In this document: positions 45,613 through 56,100 of the stretch, piece by piece
Numbering within the stretch: the stretch's first letter is position 1
Layout of the letters: each line of letters opens with the position of its first letter
Source of the DNA: Limnomonas spitsbergensis
Taxonomy: Eukaryota; Chlorophyta; Chlorophyceae; Chlamydomonadales
Assembly (NCBI GenBank): GCA_037349105.1
Contig: JAYJMM010000120.1
Location: 2,253,001 to 2,317,000 of the forward strand
Direction: 5' to 3'
DNA length: 64,000 nucleotides
The notes under the pieces: generated by a model
Database searches by the model: none
Seen by the model: the letters and a program-made list of their open reading frames with translations, nothing else
What the model was told of the DNA's origin: nothing
Position numbers and translations under genes: made by a program

Positions 45613-48600
45613 TGTCTCGGCCCTCTTTGCCGTCAAAGATCTGGGGAGGTATTGCAGGAAGGACCAGCAGGCGTTCAGTTAGGCGGAAGATCCCCTTTCT
45701 GATGAGCACACAAGGTAGATTTTATATCGTTCACAAAAAATCCTCATGGTGGCATGTTAGCCAATCAGCACTGAGAATTTTGTTGAAATTAAGCGATAAT
45801 CCAGCGACATCTTACAGGCCCAGGCGTCTTGGTGCAGCAAGCCCTGCTGCTTGGGCTGCTGGCCTTTGGCTGGTCAAGATTGTGTCCTCATTGACCCAGT
45901 AATGGCTGCCCATCAGCCCCAGAAAGGTGGTCTGGTGTACACAAAGAAAACAACTGCTCAGCACACCGCGTAACATCAATTTATATCCCATTTGTCATGC
46001 CTTACCCCCCACCCCACCCCACCAAATCATCATTCCTGCATCTCATGATTCCATACTTTCATCCCATTCAGCATCCCACCCTACCCTTCATTTTCATTCC
46101 TGAAGTTTCCCATTCCATTATGTCCACCCCAACCCAACCCACCCCACACACCATATGATTCCTTGAGTTCCCCATTCCATTATGTCCACCATTCCTTCCC
46201 CACCCCACCCCACTCATCCCTCCCGGGCACACGCACCTTCCTCAGCCTCTTGTGCTTCAGAAGCGCCCATAAAGCCATCTGGAAGGCGCCTGCTGCCATG
46301 AACACCGCGGCCGGGAGCGCCTGCACACCTACGGTGAACGCCAGCCAGCCCCACACCTGGGAACATCGCAAATTACGTTTAAAACCACGAACAAATTGCG
46401 AGTTGTTCCTTGTATCGTACGCTTTACACTGGCAGCATTGAGCCAGGTTGACGCAAGTGAGATTGCGGGGACCAACAGGTGTGATAATTGTGTGGCTGGT
46501 GTGACATACGTGTGACTAGTGTGATATCTTATTGGCTGGTGTGATTCCAGTTTGTCAAGATTGAAGATGGCGTAGGGAGGCCCTGTAACAGAAGCAAATC
46601 AAATACCACATTACCTAATCCTCCCCTAAGCTCAAACTGTAGTTGTTACCTGCCAAGTGACCCTAAACCCTGCCCATCCCCCCCCCTGACCTCGGTGGTG
46701 TAGTTGGCACATGTGACGTAGTCAAACAGGAAACCTTTTGGGATCTTGTAGCCCTTGTCACCGGGGGCACGCAAGTTGGCCAGGATGATATGACACCTGA
46801 GCCAGTGCCAGCATGAAAGCCAGTATAAGTTCAATATCGGGTTTGGGGTTTGGGTTCATTTTTGGGTTCAAAGATTCCATCAACAAAAAGCGATGCCACC
46901 TCTGGACTTGACATCTGATTCCTGATTCGATCTCCTTGGTGCAAAGAGGCACGCGGAGGACGCCCTCCAGCAGGCTACCGAAGTTCAGGGTTCAAAATCC
47001 AGGGTTCGGGGTGAAAGGAGAGCAGATTTGGCACCGCAACAAACAGTCGGGATGTCCAACATCTCATGAGTCACAATCGATGTTTGGCGACCGCCGAGAA
47101 CTTTGTCCTGTGCCACTAATTTGGGACAGGAGGTGCAGAGGGAGAAGTCACACTAAATGCCCCTCACCAGAAGTTACTGAGTTGACAGACTGCAGCCACT
47201 CCAAACGCCACGAGCGTTTGCGTCTGGGACGGTGCGGTGTACAGCGGGTGATTGACGAAGTACGACACAAACGCGGCAAACCCCTGCCAGTGGCACAGAA
47301 CAGCTAGGGTGCTTCAGCTGCAATTCAGCTACAGAATGGTGCGTAGATGTGGGGCCGCAGCTTGGGGCTCCGGCCATAGGCCGGTCCAGCCTTAGTGCCC
47401 AACGGCCCAGCAGTGGCTGCTAAAACAGACAAAGGCGGCCTAGTGCACACTAAAAACAAGTGTTGCGCAAAAGGGTGTGTATGAGCTGTCGAGGTCAGAG
47501 CAGGGGGGGCTGCATCATGCCCAACCAGCAGCAGCATCAGCCCCCCCAGCAGCCACCCAGCAGCAGCATCAGCCCCCCAGCAGCCACCAAGCAGTAGCAT
47601 CAGCCCCCCCAGCAGCCACCCAGCAGCAGCAGCACCCCCCCAGCAGCCACCCAGCAGCAGCAGCAGCCCCCCCAGCAGCCACCCAGCAGCAGCAGCACCC
47701 CCCCCCCGCAGCCATCCAGCAGCAGCAGCACCCCCCCCAGCAGCCACCCAGCAGCAGCAGCACCCCCCAGCAGCCACCCAGCAGCAGCAGCACCTCCCCC
47801 ATCAGCCACCCAGCAGCAGCAGCACCCCCCCCCAGCAGCCATCCAGCAGCAGCTTGCGGCTTGTAGAATGAGCTAGATGGGAGGTGGAAAAGGCAGTTCA
47901 GCAGGGCCAGTGGTGGCAAATGCTTCACACATTGGTTTCCACCACAATGTACATGCATGCACCCAACCGTTTTTTCAAATGACCAGACGGTGTGAACCGA
48001 GAGATCAGTGAAAACCCGTAGACCAGACGGTGTGAATCGAGAGATCAGTGAAAACCCGTAGTGCTTCCAGAGGGATCCAAGAAGAACACGACACACACAT
48101 AAGAACACGACACACACATAGTAGTGGAATGAAGCAGACCTCCTGGTCACCAGGAATGAATATGGGTAAGAGTGCAATCTTGGGGCAACAAGCCCACTCT
48201 CTGTTAGTCTAGAGCAGGGAAAGACGGCCCAATAGGGCACCCGAGAAAACATTGGAGAGAGGGGAGGAAAGGCCCGAACGGCAGACACAACCATAAGACC
48301 ATCATACCCCCCCCATTGGCCTTTTGCAGGGCATTGTTAGGTGCCGGCCCGTAGCACAGATTCGGGGTGCAGGGTTCAGGCCGGCCAGGTCAAGAATAAA
48401 GCCTGGAATACTGGATCCTGCTCAGCTGCTGGCGTTTGACTCTAACCCAGGAGCATGCGCAATTTAGGGAGAGTCCAAGGTTTAGGCCTACAAGGTTAAG
48501 TCAGCAGTCTTGAGCATGCTCTGCTTCTGGCCTGTGGCTCTCACCCTTGAGCGGGCGCAATCGTGGAAAGGTTCAGGGTTCACGCCTGCAAGGTTAAATC

Positions 48601-51471
48601 AACAGCCTGGAGCATGCGCTGAGACTGCTGGCCTCTGGCACTCACCCAGTAGTAGGCGCAGTTCTTGAACAGGTTGAAGATGGGCATTGTGGCGTGGCCA
48701 AACCTACGGGGTGGCGGCCAAGAGCCAGGCAGTGCATGAGTCAGCATAATGAAACAGGTCCAGTTGAGGTGAAGGATATGTTGGCAGTGAAGATCAAAAC
48801 ACCGCTGTACCGTAAAACCGGATAGGGTCAGCGCACCCCTATTAAGAACCAATATATCAAGTTCGTCGAGCAGGCAAAAAGTACCCTGCGCGGCTTTTCC
48901 TCAATCCAGTCTCAAGGGCACAATTCTGATTACATCCGCATGTTTAGGTCCTCCCGGCATAACCCTGTCCATGCACCCTCGACCCTGCTAACCACTCCGC
49001 TTTTAGAGGCGAGGAACACTGCAGGGAGCGGGTGCCATCCCAGAGCGCCCATACAGCACCGAGAAGAATACCTGCCCCCTCGGGAAAACGGGAAAACGAG
49101 TCTGGACTTCCTGTTTCCCCTTGAAGTACGCACTTGCAACTGGGCAACAAGGTAACAAATTACCACCCTCCCCTTTACATACTGGCACAATTCAAAACTT
49201 CAAAATATGTTGGAACATATTACCATCCCTTTCGCATAGCAAGGCAACATGTCCAAAACCCCCGTCTAATCCTACCAGTACCCACTTGCGTCTAGGGATC
49301 CAGCAGGCAACTCTAGCCTCTCCCCTTCAAGTATGAATTTATTTCTTGGAAAACGAGCCTGCAACTTCAGCCGCCCCTGGAATTACGCAATTGTTCCTGG
49401 CGAAACAAGCCTGCACCTCCAGCCCGCCCTCCAGACTCGTTCCTCGGAAAACGAGCCTCCAACTTCAGCCCACCCCTTGAAGTACACCCTTGTGTGCCAA
49501 GATGTAAAAAGCATCTGACCCCCCCGCTTCTCCTAGGAAGTACACACTCGTTCCTAAGAAAACAAGTATGACCCCCCCCTTGAAGTACTGTTTCATACTT
49601 GTGAACCAAGAAGGTCTCCAGGATGCGCTTGGTGTAGTGGAAGCTCCAGTAGCCCAGCGCCAGCTGCTGAACAAGGGCATGCTCCTTTGGAATGCTAGGA
49701 GAGAACAAATAGGGCAGAAGGGTAAGCAAGTGCCAGCTGTTGTGCATATGCAAACTCTTTGTATAGTCTGGTGGCTATACAAGGGAGTAAGAGGGGGAAG
49801 CCAGCAGCACCTGCTGTACAAAATCATACTGTGGGGGCTCATTATAATGCCGCAGCAATAGCGTAGGGGCTTGGACACAAAAATGTCAGGTTTGGTGTGA
49901 GGTTGGATGCCGCCACCCCACCTTCAAATAACCGAATGGCTTGATTGATTGAATGCTGCATGCGCAGATCAGGCTCGAGCAAAACTGAGACGCGGTTTGT
50001 AACCAAAATATGAACCATATCTAATTTGCCTTCCCCATCAACACAGTAGTCCTTTCGATGTCCCTGTCAGGACGGAATTTTGACCTAGACTCTCAAGCAA
50101 TGACAAAAATGTGTGTCAAAAATCAATAACTGGCATAGAAATGTCTACCTCACCCCCAAGCACTGTTAATCACCGTATCAGGGAAGGCAAAGCACATATG
50201 CCGTGCGGTAAATAAACACAATGTGTTTCAGGCAATGGATGTCAATAACGTACTTCAGCATTTGGGGGGAAGGGCACCTGGCTTTACGCTACTTAGCACA
50301 CATGGCTCAAGGTCAAGTGTTTTAACTCTAGGAATACGTGATCTTTAGAAGCAGGGAGGAACTGAGGGTCAGAATACTCACGTGTGCCCCGGGTACAGGA
50401 ACTGCGGCAGGAAGAAGAAGATGGGGTACACCGCCAGAGGCCCAAAGTATTCCCAGAAGAACACCGTCGAGTAACCAATCTGTAGCATTGGGGGGCGGAG
50501 GTACATCATTAACTGGGTCCATGTCGGTTACACAGTCCAGTCAAAGTGACTAAAATTGTTCTGCCAGGAGAGCAGCATCCAGTAGAGAATCTGCTGCATC
50601 GGGGGGCAGGTGCGCAACATGGCGGTTCATACTCCCAGATTGTGTGACGGAAAAAAGAAATAAACTGGTGGGCCATGCGGGGGCCTTTTTCCGACTGTGC
50701 AGCATGATCGCCATTGTTGCTACCGGGAATACACGCCCATGCAGTGTGTCCATGCACCGCCCGCCCATGCACGCACTTGCGGGCCCAGGTCCTTGAAAAG
50801 CACAGTTGCTCCGTCCTGAAGGCCGCACTCGGCGATCCTCTTGTCGTCCTCCAGCACAAGCCCGCGCAGCTCGCCTTGTTTGGGCAGGAGCGTGATGCGC
50901 TGCCGCTCCGGGTGCAGGCGATTCTGGGCGGCATGCAGCCTCTTCTTCAGGTCCCGTACTGTGTCCTGCTAGCGGAAACGGATGTAAATCACGGAGGGAA
51001 GGAAGAAGCGTGTACTAGGAGCAGGCGTGGGGCACAATTTGAAAACATGGTGATACAGCCTGCCAGCATCAAGTATGGCCTCAGGCTGCAGTACATGGTC
51101 ACAGGATGCAATACTACTCAATTCATCCCGATATTCCAGGACGGATCCTGTGGTACCAGTGGTGCCATGCAGCTGCACGTCTGCACCGGGCAATCTCTTG
51201 GGCTCTACATAACTGCTAGGGTTGGGCAGTTGGTGCAAGGGCAATCTTGTTGATCTACTGCCTTGCAGGAAACAGTTTGTCAGACTGACTGACTGTGGCC
51301 AAACAGGGAAATGTCCGATAATGAAGAGGGAGAGGAGGGGGGGGGGATCTTCTAGAGCTCCTGTTCGGCGAAGGAATCGTAAGAGTACGCATAGACCTCG
51401 TGACCCACATCTGAGTCGACTTGGATCGTGGCGATGGTGCGACCAGAGCGGGACTGTACATTGATCTTCAT
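45572..51471 (-). CDS. TECR: very-long-chain trans-2-enoyl-CoA reductase (~304 aa, 9 exons, complete)
   Basis: Last step of the ER fatty-acid elongation cycle: NADPH-dependent reduction of trans-2-enoyl-CoA. Exons from the 5' end: 51409-51471, 50777-50965, 50382-50479, 49599-49694, 48646-48703, 47168-47283, 46691-46796, 46237-46356, 45572-45640; every junction is GT..AG and in phase. Residues 1-85 are the ubiquitin-like N-terminal domain ending [10 protein letters not shown]. Then come [66 protein letters not shown] and CANYTTE. Tyr239 in NYT matches the tyrosine shown to be essential in yeast Tsc13. The end, [12 protein letters not shown], is family-typical although it lacks a di-lysine signal. 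The length fits human TECR (~308). It is convergent with the KH gene; its introns are loaded with tandem repeats. Confidence 0.96.
45805..45955 (+). repeat. dispersed repeat R1, copy in TECR intron 8
   Basis: Carries TTGGTGCAGCAAGCCCTGCT, GGCTGGTCAAGATTGTG and AGAAAGGTGGTCTGGTGTAC. It is antisense to TECR. Confidence 0.8.
47300..47465 (+). repeat. dispersed repeat R1, copy in TECR intron 5
   Basis: Starts GCTTCAGCTGCAATTCAGCT, has CCGGCCATAGGCCGGTCC and ends AAAGGCGGCCTAGTGCACAC. Begins ~17 bp upstream of TECR exon 6 in transcript sense. Confidence 0.7.
47518..47855. repeat. ~30-bp CAG/CCACC minisatellite in TECR intron 5
   Basis: About eleven units of the form CAGCAGCCACCCAGCAGCAG followed by a C run. 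On the transcribed minus-strand sense this gives repeated GGGGGG and CTGCTGCTG blocks with G-quadruplex potential. It creates long spurious open frames on both strands. Confidence 0.9.
47981..48121 (+). repeat. two adjacent short tandem duplications
   Basis: A 40-bp unit starting GACCAGACGGTGTGAA is duplicated at ~47981-48061, and a 19-bp unit AAGAACACGACACACACAT is duplicated at ~48082-48120. Both are in TECR intron 5. Confidence 0.85.
48370..48677 (-). repeat. ~100-bp tandem array spanning the TECR exon 5 donor
   Basis: Three decayed units share GGCCTGCAAGGTTAA(A/G)TC-type, GGAGCATGC and CTCACCC.xx.GGCGCA steps. The copy nearest the exon includes the true donor (48644-48645) and part of exon 5; CTCACCCTTGAGCGGGCGCA at ~48540 echoes CTCACCCAGTAGTAGGCGCA at 48641. 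Confidence 0.7.
49075..49610 (-). repeat. ~60-bp tandem array anchored on the TECR exon 4 donor
   Basis: Units on the plus strand read CCCTTGAAGTAC, a TTCCT step, GAAAACGAGCCT and CAACTTCAGCCC. The last unit contains CTTGAAGTACTGTTTCATAC, which is the sequence just inside the exon 4 donor; CTTGAAGTACACCCTTGTGTG ~115 bp away echoes the exon-intron boundary. Confidence 0.7.
50011..50208. mobile_element. TA-flanked MITE, copy 3 (decayed)
   Basis: Left TAATTTGCCTTCCCC and right GGGAAGGCAAAGCACATATG with ends flanked by TA (50009-50010, 50209-50210). It matches the inner ends of the copies at 25082 and 55693 but the outermost bases have diverged. It lies in TECR intron 3. Confidence 0.6.
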
Positions 51472-53118
51472 TTTCTCAAAGCAGCCTCCAACCAGCAAGG
51501 CTAATCTATTGACAGTATTCTTGAATTCAGGGCTCCTCTCGGAGTGTTCAAAAGCTCTCGTCCTCGAATCACCCTCCCGACCAGAGCTCCCGATCGAGAC
51601 GGATCTGCAAAGCATGCAGATCTGACGTACAATTCCTGAACAGTCAGCTGCAACCAGTCTGCAACTCTCTGGTCTGCAACCAGGCTGCAACGAAATTAAC
51701 GTATGCTAATGTCCCATGCGAAACTGAAACTCGAGACGAGTGTGAATGTAAGCCCAGCATACACTGGCGAGGAGGGGTCTACTTCCGAGTTTCAGCTTCT
51801 CCCGTCTCGTTTTCCACTTACCGGTATGGCATGTTCAAAGCTCTCATTCAACTACCGGTACATGTAGAGGGTATACACATGTCTAGATCTCACTTTCAAA
51901 TTAATACCCCTAGAAACTCGCTTTCAAGCAACTCTAGCGCAACTCTAGCTAAACCTTTCACTTCCTACACTTGTGCACTGTGCTTTCTGGAAACCGTGAT
52001 AGAGGGCATTGATCAAGGGTGTAATCGACATCAGCAGCGGGTTTTCTAATTTGCTTTGATGAGGCGACCTCATGGCCCTCCTAGCCTGGACAGGACACAT
52101 GATTCTGACATCAAATTTAAGCATAATGCCCTACAAGACAGGGCATAATGCCCTACAAGACAGGGCATGCCAGGGACGAGGCTTGGCAACCATCCTTCAG
52201 CATTAGACTAAAATAGTATTTCTTCTGATGCACATGGATCACATAATGTAGACATCTGTGTTATGTGGCCTGCTTCTCTCAGCAGTAAACCCAGGCCTCG
52301 CCTTGCCCCACACTCTGACGAAATGCCGCTTTTACTCGAAAACAAACACAGGGAAATTCGGTAGGATAGAGGTGTATAGGCTTGCACAGGTCAAAGACCC
52401 GAGGAGATCCTATGGATCTGAGGGAAATTCCCATGACACCCCTGCCAAATCATTTCGGCCTGTCCTGCACAATGGACACTTGTACAAGGCTCGAGGTGTG
52501 AAGAAGATAATGTGGGCAAGCCAGGAGACAATACTGTATGGAGAGGGTGGGGAATAGCCAATACTGTATGGGGAGGGTTGGTCATGTATGCATGACAGGA
52601 ATTATGTTGGTCTGTGGTATGGTGGGGGGCATGCACATGTATGCAGGGTGGGGACAGTGGCCCAAGTCATACTAAGGTGCATGCATCCAAACATGGCAGT
52701 TTGGACTGGGCTGGGGTCCTAGGATCCAGCCTGGGAGAGGCATGGGTTCCCAAGAGCCTGCTTCAGTCCAAGCTTAATTTCGAACCTAAGACAGGCGTTT
52801 TGAGGCTGCTGGGAAGGTGCCATCTGGGGCAAAGGAGTTACAACACACAATTTAAGGAGTCACAAACGCAATTTATTCTGTGGTAATGGATTACCAGTGT
52901 CAAAGAAAACAAACAGGTCACTACCGGTTGTAACATGTATTTTTGCTTGCATTGTCAACTTTGGTTCCATAGCTTTCTGCACAGTTCTACTACCGGTACC
53001 AATACCTAAAACCCTGCAGGACAGCTGCACTGCGGTCCGCTTACGGCAAATTTAAAAACTATACCCCTCAGAAAAACAAACATTCTCTCCATACCACAGC
53101 TCACACCCTCACCTACCC
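51472..53118. other. intergenic region between kinase-like and TECR genes
   Basis: Both flanking genes run on the minus strand, so this is the 3' side of the kinase gene and the promoter of TECR. I searched the minus strand for a PAP/fibrillin-type exon and saw none. A 23-bp duplication (GCATAATGCCCTACAAGACA...) lies at ~52121-52167. A 99-codon plus-strand frame at 52258-52557 has no recognisable domain. Confidence 0.45.
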
Positions 53119-56100
53119 TCACCAGAAACCTGAGCCCTTTTTACTGCCAACCTTGCCCCCTCCCATGAATCGGTGCTGAGACAGCTCCAGCGCAGAGCTG
53201 TTGCCCCGCAGCAGCTGAGCCAGCAACTCCCACCCTGCACCCTCATCTTCATCCAGAAAGTTGACAAGCAGCGCGTACCGGGGCAGGTCCTGCGCGCAGG
53301 CAGCAGAGTCTATTTGGTATCAAGAACATTACACCTCTGAGCCTTGCTGAAAAAGGCTCGGCCGCATGGGCGCACAACAGTGAAGTTGATTTTGTGTGGC
53401 TCAGCTATGTTTCAGCTGCATCCTAGCCTGTGGCCAGAGTACCCACTCGAGCGCACCTGGGCAGGTCCTTCACATGGACAGGGTAATCCGTTATAAATAA
53501 ACAATGCACACTGGTCAGTAGATTGAGGAAGCCACTTGTTTGGCTGTAGCAATTGGCAGGCCCTGCACACAGGCAGCCAGGCAGGGCAAGATACTATTAT
53601 CAACCTCAAATAAAGCATTTGTGACCAGCATCTACCTCCGTACCAGCACCAGAACACCTTCAGGGGGCCACTGGGTGGTCACCATTCGGCTGATTGGGAT
53701 CAAAGTATCAAAGTATCAAAGCATGACGGCTTACGCCTAGTGGTTCAAAGCAGCGCGGCTTGCTGCACCAGGCGTCCCTGGCCACAGGCCGGGATGTGCC
53801 TGAAGCTGTAGCTCAACTCTGCTACAAAATGACATTCCAGATGACATCACGATGCCTCTGAAAGCCTTTATATCTGCAATGTCTACGCAAACCACCATGA
53901 GCCGCAATAGGCCACATACACCATAACACCTGTGTGACCTAGTGCAGCATTCCCTAAACTACTAGATGTCATCCCGGTACCAAAAGAGGCCACCTGCGAT
54001 TCACCCGCACCTGCTCGCAGTATTCCCTGAACTGCTGGACATCCTCGTGGAACACCTCGAACAGCAGGCGCTGCAAGCTCAGGCGGTCGAGGCCGGCCCC
54101 AGCGCCCGGCACATCCTGCTGTGGTTGCGCATTCATCTGCTGCCGGGCCGGCCCGGGCTCCACCAGGCCCCTGGGTGTCCCTGGCGCCATGCCGCAGATG
54201 AATGCCTCAGCCAGCAGCAGGGCCACCGACTGGAGGTCCTGGCGCTTCCCGGCCTCTAGGGTGGAGTCGTCTTGCTGGTGGCCAAACAAAGAGGAGGTGC
54301 TGCCCTTAGCTCCCGCAGTTCCGGAGGCCCCTGAAGCAGGGCAACAAGCGTGGGGTGCCGGTTGCAGTTAACAATGAATTGTCCTTGTTCCATGACATGA
54401 AACGACTCCAGCACTGTTTGTTTTACTTAAGGGTGCTTTGAGTCCAGCCAGAATTCAGCTATGTCACGTCCAGGTTTGGTCCCCATCAGCACAAAGGCGG
54501 CACCCTGGCAGCCCCCTGAAGTCTGGTGTAAATTACAAAATTAAAAGAAAACAAACCTTCAACCTGATCCATTCTCAGAAGCTCATGCAGCCAGATAAGT
54601 GCCTCACCGAGCCAGTAGTTGAAGAGAGCAGTCACAAATGCACGCTTCAGCCATACTTAAGCTACCTGACGGCCTACGCCGGAGGGAGCCTGGTGCAGCC
54701 AGCCACATTGCTTGGGCCTCCAGCCCCTAGGCCTCCAGCGCATAGGCCCAGTGGCTACCCGAGGCCCCTAATCAAGGTGGTCGGATGCGCACTGAAATAA
54801 ACACCAAGGGGGACTCACACCTGCCCCCACTTTGCAACCTGCACCCTACCTAGTCAGTAGCCTGACCTTGGGAGAAGAGGCTACCTCTCTATTTTGTTCT
54901 CATCCCCCCCCCATGTTTATTTTCTCCCCTTTTACAGTCCCACCCAAGCAGTTGTCTCATCACCTTGGGAGTAGCTGTACCACTTCCCGAATCCAAACCC
55001 GTCCAGCTTCACGATCAAGGGCTCCCGGCCTTTGAGCGTGATGCTCTCCCAGGGCCCCAGCAGCACCGACCCGCTGCTCAGGGAGCCATGCACCACATCA
55101 GCACTGTGCATACAGGGAAAGCAAAGCGGGATGAGTGATCCAGGAGGGATCTGTTATCAAGCAAGCACTTCGCGGACATGGATATAGCAAGGCGGGATTA
55201 TAATGGTGTAAGAGGCATCTGTTTTCAAGTAAGATGCCCAAAGCCACCGAAACATGGGCATGCCTGCGCGGTGATTTCCGCGCAAAACGCCGCCCCTGTT
55301 GAGCCTCAATGTTGAAGGTGTAAGAGAAGATGATGTCAAAGTTGGAGTTGTACGGTATCAAGCATAGCCAACCATGAATGACGAGGATCCTGCTTGTAAT
55401 CTACCTGTGGCAAAAGTCCACCGCGGCGAGGAGGCCTGAGGCTGCAGCCCGCAGTATTGCCCGCCGCAAAGCCCAGGCCTCCTCCTCAGCCCGATCCCTG
55501 CGTCAGGCAATGGCAGCAGCTACTGGTTCGTTGAAGTGGTGAGGAGGGAAACAGCAAAAAACAAGATATTTGAGGCGATCTGTGCAAAGGAGTACCGGTA
55601 TGGCACTTGTTGCCACTGTATTGCAAAAGAAGGGCAAAGTGGAGTTAAGCAGATGGGGAAGCCCTCACGGCTCATGTACTGGGCTACCAGTACCGTAGAT
55701 TTGAATTGCCTTCCCTAGGGTAAGAACTGAGTATTCAATGTAGTGCTGCCTGGGGGCTAAACAACGACACAAAGTATTGATTTCCGAGTGTTCACTGGCA
55801 CTAACGATCGATAATTCGATACAATGTATCCCTCACCCCCTTTCAACATCATTTAGATAGGGGAAGGCAAAGCAAATCTGCAGTACAGAAGACACAAGTC
55901 CAAGGCTATATCGGTTAGCAGGCCGATGCAACAATGGAATTCCCCATCCGACAGGTGCACCTGTAATTGCTACAGTTTATTGGCAGCTTCTTGGCAGATC
56001 CTTGGTACACCAGCAATCAACACACTCAGTCCCACACTCTCAGTCCGCTCACCCCACCTGCTTTTGAGCAGGCCATAAGCTGGCTGCGGCGGCCCCTCCT

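Noticed and set aside
47518..47855. CRISPR-like regular repeats
   Set aside because: There are no unique spacers; the units are a simple minisatellite in a eukaryotic intron.
47477..48294. Long open frames (plus and minus) rich in Gln/Pro or Leu/Gly
   Set aside because: They are produced by the 30-bp minisatellite in TECR intron 5; the TECR splice frame skips this sequence.
52258..52557. A 99-codon plus-strand frame between the kinase-like and TECR genes
   Set aside because: No domain, no supporting splice sites, and position in the TECR promoter region.
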